Source: Arthrobacter sp. QXT-31
Lineage (GTDB): Bacteria; Actinomycetota; Actinomycetes; Actinomycetales; Micrococcaceae
Assembly (NCBI RefSeq): GCF_001969265.1
Contig: NZ_CP019304.1
Location: forward strand, 620,001 to 684,000
DNA: 64,000 bases
Direction: 5' to 3'
The notes beneath the pieces are model-generated. The model did not search any database. It saw nothing but the letters and a program-made list of their open reading frames with translations, and had not been told where the DNA came from. This document shows positions 60,533 to 64,000 of the stretch, piece by piece; position 1 is the stretch's first letter, and each line of letters begins with the position of its first letter. Position numbers and translations under genes: made by a program.

Positions 60533-61990
60533 TCAGTCCCGCTCCGCGGCACGCCTTCCGCGCCTGGTAGCCGGCGGCGGGTCGGCGTCGTCGTTCTCCC
60601 CGCTGGCAACCGCCGCGGCGGCCGCGAGCGAGCCTGTGTCGTCGACGTCGTCGGCCGTGATGACGGCCGGCGCCGCCGGCACATGACCAGCGCCATCGGC
60701 CGAGCGGATTCCGGTGGCCTTGACCACCAGCACCGCGATCAGCGTGGTGACCGGAATCGCCAGGACCAGGCCGATGGAACCGACCAGCGTGCGGATGACT
60801 TCCTCGGACAGTTCGGCGCTGGTCAGCGCCTCCCCCAGCGGCCGGTCATAGAGCATCACGATGATGAGGATGGGCAGGGCCGCGCCGGCGTAGGCGAAGG
60901 CGATGGTGTAGACAGTGGAGGCAATGTGGTCCCGCCCGATCCGCATCGCCGAGGAAAACAGCTTGCGGGCGCTCGTGTTGGGCGCGAGTTCGTACAGTTC
61001 CCACACAGCGGAGGACTGGGTGATGGTCACGTCGTTCAGCACGCCGAGCCCCGAGATGATGAGGCCGCAGAGGACGATGCCGGAGATGGAGATCTTGTCC
61101 GAGATGTTCACCAGGGTTGCGGCGTCGTGGCTTCCCACACCGGCGAGGTTGGCCGCGCCCGTCGCCCAGGCGGCCAGCAGCGCGGTGATTCCGAGCCCGA
61201 AAATGGTACCCAGCAGCGCCGTCGAGGTCCGCGCCGAGAAGCCGTGCGCGAAATACAGCACCCCGATCATGATCACCGTTGACCCGACGAGCGCCAGCAG
61301 GAGGGGCGGCTTGCCCTCGACCAGGCCCGGGAGCATGAAGCTGACCAGCACGAAGTAGGCCCCGACGAGGCCGATCAGGGCGCGCAGCCCGCGCCAGCGC
61401 GCCACGGCCACCACCACGACGGCGTAGAGGATGGCCAGAAGGACGATCGGCATGGTGCGGACAAAGTCCACAAAGATGTACGACGGCGAGCCCTGCGCCG
61501 CGGGGGCATCGGCACCAGTCGCGGCCGCCTGGGCATTGGTCAGGTTCAGGTAGCGGATGCTGTCGCCCACCTCCACGCCGTGCGACCTGGCGACGTCCGG
61601 GTTGATCACCACCTTGACCGGGTTGCCGCCCTTGTCCGGCTCGGTGAAGGCGAAGGTGCACTGCGAGGCTCCGCTGTCCGATGTTCCCGGCGTGGTGCTG
61701 TTCTCTCCAGCTGCGTTCTCTCCGGCTGCGCCGGGGGTGCAGCTCTCCACGACAACGCGCTGGATCCGCCCGGCGTCGAAGGTGACGCCCGGGGCAGCGG
61801 CATACGGGTTGGCCAGGGTCAGGCCATCCTTATTCCCGGAAGGCCACAGCGATGCCATGGCCGCGAGTGTCAGCAGGGTCAGCGGGACCAGCACAGCGGC
61901 CAGGATCCGGTTTGCTTTCCTGCGGGCAGCCACCGCTTGCGCCGTCGGCTCCGCGTGCCCTGTGTGACCGTGGGAGTGTCCTGCACCCAT
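60533..61990 (-). CDS. YibE/F family membrane protein
   Basis: 485 aa. A His-containing N-terminus (MGAGHSHGHTGHAEP), one membrane helix, a ~110-residue extracytoplasmic part with two Cys (VVESCTPGAAG, SQCTFAF), then about seven membrane segments with the YibE/F core (FVRTMPIVLLAILYAVVVVAVARWRGLRALIGL, LVNISDKISISGIVLCGLIISGLGVLNDVTITQSSAVWEL). The C-terminus is charged. Function unknown; export has been suggested for Lactococcus homologues. ATG at 61990. Confidence 0.9.
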   Translation of the reverse strand: MGAGHSHGHTGHAEPTAQAVAARRKANRILAAVLVPLTLLTLAAMASLWPSGNKDGLTLANPYAAAPGVTFDAGRIQRVVVESCTPGAAGENAAGENSTTPGTSDSGASQCTFAFTEPDKGGNPVKVVINPDVARSHGVEVGDSIRYLNLTNAQAAATGADAPAAQGSPSYIFVDFVRTMPIVLLAILYAVVVVAVARWRGLRALIGLVGAYFVLVSFMLPGLVEGKPPLLLALVGSTVIMIGVLYFAHGFSARTSTALLGTIFGLGITALLAAWATGAANLAGVGSHDAATLVNISDKISISGIVLCGLIISGLGVLNDVTITQSSAVWELYELAPNTSARKLFSSAMRIGRDHIASTVYTIAFAYAGAALPILIIVMLYDRPLGEALTSAELSEEVIRTLVGSIGLVLAIPVTTLIAVLVVKATGIRSADGAGHVPAAPAVITADDVDDTGSLAAAAAVASGENDDADPPPATRRGRRAAERD

Positions 61991-62031
61991 CAGCTACTAG
62001 ACCTCATACTTGAACTCTACGGCGCCGGCCA

Positions 62032-62037
62032 TAGGGT
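62032..62037 (+). promoter_or_regulatory. -10 box TAGGGT of the hydrolase gene, leaderless layout
   Basis: TAGGGT, 6 nt, then the ATG at 62044. Confidence 0.5.
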
Positions 62038-62043
62038 TGATAA

Positions 62044-62838
62044 ATGGACGACGATGTGTCTATGGCAGCAGTGAGCCAACGCAGGACTGGCCATGAAGCG
62101 GTGCTGACGGTTCTGGCCGCTTCCGGTCCCACCCGCGGTGTGGCCCTGGTGCTCCATGGCGGCAGGTCGCACAGTTTCGACCCCGTCCAGGCCAGGCACC
62201 TCAGCCCGGCGCGGATGGTGCCGTTCGCCCGGCACCTGCACTCAGCCGGACGGAAGCACGGGCTGGCGGTGTGGGTGCTGCGGAACAGCGTGCGCGGCTG
62301 GAACGGCGAGGACATGAGCCCGCTGAAGGATGCACGCCGGGCGCTGGCCAGGATCCGGTCCGCGCATCCCGGAGTGCCCATCTACCTGCTGGGGCATTCC
62401 ATGGGTGGCCTGACCGCGATCTGCGCAGCGGACGAACCCGGCGTCGATGTCGTGGTGGCGCTGGCCCCCTGGCTCGATGACAGCACTCCCGCAGCCCAGC
62501 TGGCCGGACGGAAGGTGCTCATTGTGCACGGGGACGAAGACAGGTGGACGAGCCCCACGGCATCGCTGCGGTTTGCACGGCGCGCGGCACCCCAAGCGGC
62601 GGAACTGCGGTACGTCTCCCTCCGCGGGGCGGGGCACTTCATGGTGCGGCGGGTCTGGCTGTGGCACAGGCTGGCCACCGGGTTCCTGATGAAAGCCTTC
62701 GCGGAACGCACCCGGACTTCCGGAGAGGTGGTTCCCGGGGCAGGGTCTTCAGCAGCCTCCGCTGCAGCCCCGGCCTCCGCCACAGCCCTGGATAAGGTGC
62801 TGCCGCCGTCCGACGAGTCCCTGCCCGTTGTTTTGTGA
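62044..62838 (+). CDS. alpha/beta hydrolase (serine-hydrolase fold)
   Basis: 264 aa. Nucleophile elbow GHSMGG (about 116-121), oxyanion region LVLHGGRSHS, acid region VLIVHGDEDRWTSP (Asp) and catalytic His in LRGAGHFMVRR. Probably an esterase or lysophospholipase-like enzyme; substrate unknown. The tail (about 225-264) is Ala/Ser-rich. Its stop TGA lies in the first copy of a 15-bp tandem repeat. It is followed 43 nt later by the PlsC-like gene in the same direction. Confidence 0.87.
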   Translation: MDDDVSMAAVSQRRTGHEAVLTVLAASGPTRGVALVLHGGRSHSFDPVQARHLSPARMVPFARHLHSAGRKHGLAVWVLRNSVRGWNGEDMSPLKDARRALARIRSAHPGVPIYLLGHSMGGLTAICAADEPGVDVVVALAPWLDDSTPAAQLAGRKVLIVHGDEDRWTSPTASLRFARRAAPQAAELRYVSLRGAGHFMVRRVWLWHRLATGFLMKAFAERTRTSGEVVPGAGSSAASAAAPASATALDKVLPPSDESLPVVL

Positions 62839-62879
62839 GGGACTGTTTTGTGAGGGACGTTTTGTTGTGTGAGGGGCAC
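62829..62879 (+). repeat. 15-bp tandem repeat across the hydrolase stop codon
   Basis: TGTTTTGTGAGGGAC occurs twice back to back (62829-62843, 62844-62858), then a longer degenerate third copy (62859-62879). The first copy contains the hydrolase TGA; the array fills the gap before plsC. Confidence 0.9.
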
Positions 62880-62881
62880 TG

Positions 62882-63709
62882 ATGCCTTGGACACCGGCAG
62901 CCAGCGACCGCTTCTACCGCCTCCTCGTCCGGACGGTACTGTTCCTGCGGTGGATGTTCGGGATCCGCCTGCTGGTGACCGGGCAGGACAACCTGCCTGA
63001 CGGGTCAGCCGGCAACAGGACAGCGAGAACGGTCAGTCCGGGCAGCGGTGCGGTCGTTGCCATTACCCACTTCGGCTATTTGGATTTCGCTGCCGCGGAG
63101 CTGGTGTTCTGGGCGCACAACCGCGGGCAGTTGCGGTTCCTGATCCATCAGGGGGCTGCCGACCACTGGCTCGCCGGTCCCTTCATCAGCGCAGCGGGCC
63201 AGGTGGTGGTGGGCTACGGTTCGCGCACGGCCGCCTATGACGCCGCCGTAGCCCGGCTGCGCGCCGGCGAGTATCTGGCCGTCATGCCCGAGGCCGGCGT
63301 CAGCCGCAGCTTCAAGGTCCGCGAATGCAAGACCGGGGCGGTGAGGATGGCGGCAGAGGCGGGGGTACCGCTGATTCCGGTTTCCGTCTGGGGCGCCCAC
63401 CGGATCCTGACCCGCGGCAACGGCCTTCCGCTGCACCGCATCCGGCGCGCACCGGTCCGGGTGCACATCGGCGAGCCGGTGCAACTGGCCGTCGGCATCG
63501 ATCCGGAGAAGGAAGCGGCGCGGCTCCGCACAACGCTCCAGGCCGGAATCGACGCCGCGATCGCCAGTTTCCCCGTGGCGGCGCGGCGGGGCGACTGGTG
63601 GATGCCGGAGGACCTCGGCGGCGGCGCCATCTCCGAGGCGGAACGCCAAAGGCTCGATGCCGCCGATCTGGCGAGGGACCGCCGTCGTACTTCCCACCCA
63701 ACCGTGTAG
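62882..63709 (+). CDS. PlsC-like 1-acyl-glycerol-3-phosphate acyltransferase
   Basis: 275 aa. Acyltransferase motif I HFGYLD (HxxxxD, about 62-67), motif III region LAVMPEAGVSRSFKVRECKTGAVRMA (PEGTRS variant with Ala-Gly-Val), and motif IV VPLIPVSVWG. It acylates lysophosphatidate or a similar lipid acceptor on the membrane. The N-terminus has a hydrophobic segment (LVRTVLFLRWMFGIRLLV). The ATG at 62882 has GAGGGG about 6 nt upstream in the third repeat copy. The stop lies in the long hairpin 63696-63795. Confidence 0.87.
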   Translation: MPWTPAASDRFYRLLVRTVLFLRWMFGIRLLVTGQDNLPDGSAGNRTARTVSPGSGAVVAITHFGYLDFAAAELVFWAHNRGQLRFLIHQGAADHWLAGPFISAAGQVVVGYGSRTAAYDAAVARLRAGEYLAVMPEAGVSRSFKVRECKTGAVRMAAEAGVPLIPVSVWGAHRILTRGNGLPLHRIRRAPVRVHIGEPVQLAVGIDPEKEAARLRTTLQAGIDAAIASFPVAARRGDWWMPEDLGGGAISEAERQRLDAADLARDRRRTSHPTV

Positions 63710-63795
63710 CAGCACAGCCTTCTAACAGCACAGGGCGTTCCCAATGCTGGGAACGCCCTGTGCTGGCAAAAAGCTGTGCTGCTATTTGGTTGGGT
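63696..63795. terminator. 100-nt nested hairpin between convergent genes
   Basis: Three nested stems: outer 8 bp (63696-63703 with 63788-63795), middle 12 bp (63707-63718 with 63773-63784), inner 18 bp (63726-63743 with 63748-63765) and a 4-nt loop. All three stems are perfect. The plsC stop codon lies in the middle stem. Likely a bidirectional terminator. Confidence 0.75.
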
Positions 63796-63806
63796 TTCCG
63801 GCAGCG

Positions 63807-64000
63807 TCAGTCCGAGACGACGAACGTCTCGGCGCCCTGCCGGCGGGCTTTGCCCGCTTCCATCAGGGGGTCGATGACGGCGCGCAGCGCTGCCATGGAA
63901 TCGTCCACTTCCATGAGCACCGGGTACTGGTACGCAATCAGGGCCAGCAGGTCACGGACCGCAGCCTGAGCCTCGTCGGCGCCAAGCTCCGGCTCGTGGC
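63807..64000 (-). CDS. C-terminal fragment of an unrecognised gene
   Basis: The last 64 codons of a minus-strand gene whose start is outside the window. The reading frame ends LMEAGKARRQGAETFVVSD then TGA at 63807-63809, preceded by a helical acidic region (ADEAQAAVRDLLALIAYQYP). Reading the other frames gives poorer coding character. No family recognised from so little sequence. It converges on plsC at the nested hairpin. Confidence 0.6.
   Translation of the reverse strand, partial: HEPELGADEAQAAVRDLLALIAYQYPVLMEVDDSMAALRAVIDPLMEAGKARRQGAETFVVSD

Noticed and set aside
1..64000. CRISPR arrays, toxin-antitoxin, restriction or other defence systems
   Set aside because: No regularly spaced repeats and no genes of these kinds were found; the short tandem repeats seen are within coding or spacer DNA.

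Overview
The window is ordinary chromosome of a high-GC Gram-positive bacterium. The best guess is a Micrococcaceae member, Arthrobacter or Pseudarthrobacter-like. The grounds are very GC-rich codons, a short NusA (325 aa), an HspR-type HAIR box, DUF4439, DUF4383 and GNAT-DUF4081 proteins, frequent GTG starts and many apparently leaderless promoters. No plasmid, phage, IS, CRISPR or defence module is visible. Taxonomy is inferred from protein style, not from any search.

Layout. 1-2362: rimP-nusA-ylxR-infB transcription/translation operon, running leftward out of the window. 2468-7964: small accessory genes (DUF4439 ferritin-like lipid-anchored or membrane protein, VIT1/CCC1 transporter, APH(6)-type kinase, PLP decarboxylase, TSUP exporter). 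7977-16391: proS, a GNAT protein, ispG, YciI, a SatD/DUF3307-like pair, the site-2 protease rseP/rip1 and dxr. Two MEP isoprenoid genes (dxr, ispG) therefore flank rseP and the SatD pair. 16499-20610: a lipase-maturation-factor-like membrane protein and a Clp ATPase preceded by a perfect HAIR box.

20682-34069 is the metabolic core. It holds a leftward operon of CitE-type lyase, MaoC hydratase, CoA-transferase B and A, acyl-CoA dehydrogenase, biotin carboxylase/BCCP and carboxyltransferase, with a divergent TetR gene. Next to it lies a branched-chain 2-oxoacid dehydrogenase operon (E1alpha, E1beta, E2) with a divergent Lrp/AsnC gene. Together these can take the leucine keto acid through isovaleryl-CoA, methylcrotonyl-CoA, methylglutaconyl-CoA and HMG-CoA to acetyl-CoA and acetoacetyl-CoA. 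Only the aminotransferase and the E3 lipoamide dehydrogenase are missing.

34208-42118: small membrane proteins, then two DUF485-like plus sodium:solute symporter pairs (acetate/pyruvate type) flanking a LytS/LytR-type two-component system. 42149-47105: DivIVA-repeat protein, cdsA, frr, pyrH, tsf, rpsB. 47556-53417: M23 peptidase, a second acyl-CoA dehydrogenase, a CAU tRNA, glycosyltransferase, DMT transporter, CDP-alcohol phosphatidyltransferase and a holin-fold envelope protein. 53597-64000: Bcr/CflA exporter, two small proteins, two identical tRNA-Asn genes, dnaG, dgt, dusB, YibE/F, an alpha/beta hydrolase, a PlsC-like acyltransferase and the C-terminal end of an unrecognised gene.

The most informative signals are regulatory. 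A 16-bp GTTA-type dyad occurs twice in the leucine promoter region and once upstream of the distant acyl-CoA dehydrogenase. CRP/GlxR-like TGTGA-N6-TCACA boxes sit in four intergenic regions, mostly in front of carbon-catabolism operons. TAnnnT hexamers lie 6-8 nt before about thirteen start codons. Several long perfect hairpins sit at convergent gene ends. All site assignments were made by eye.
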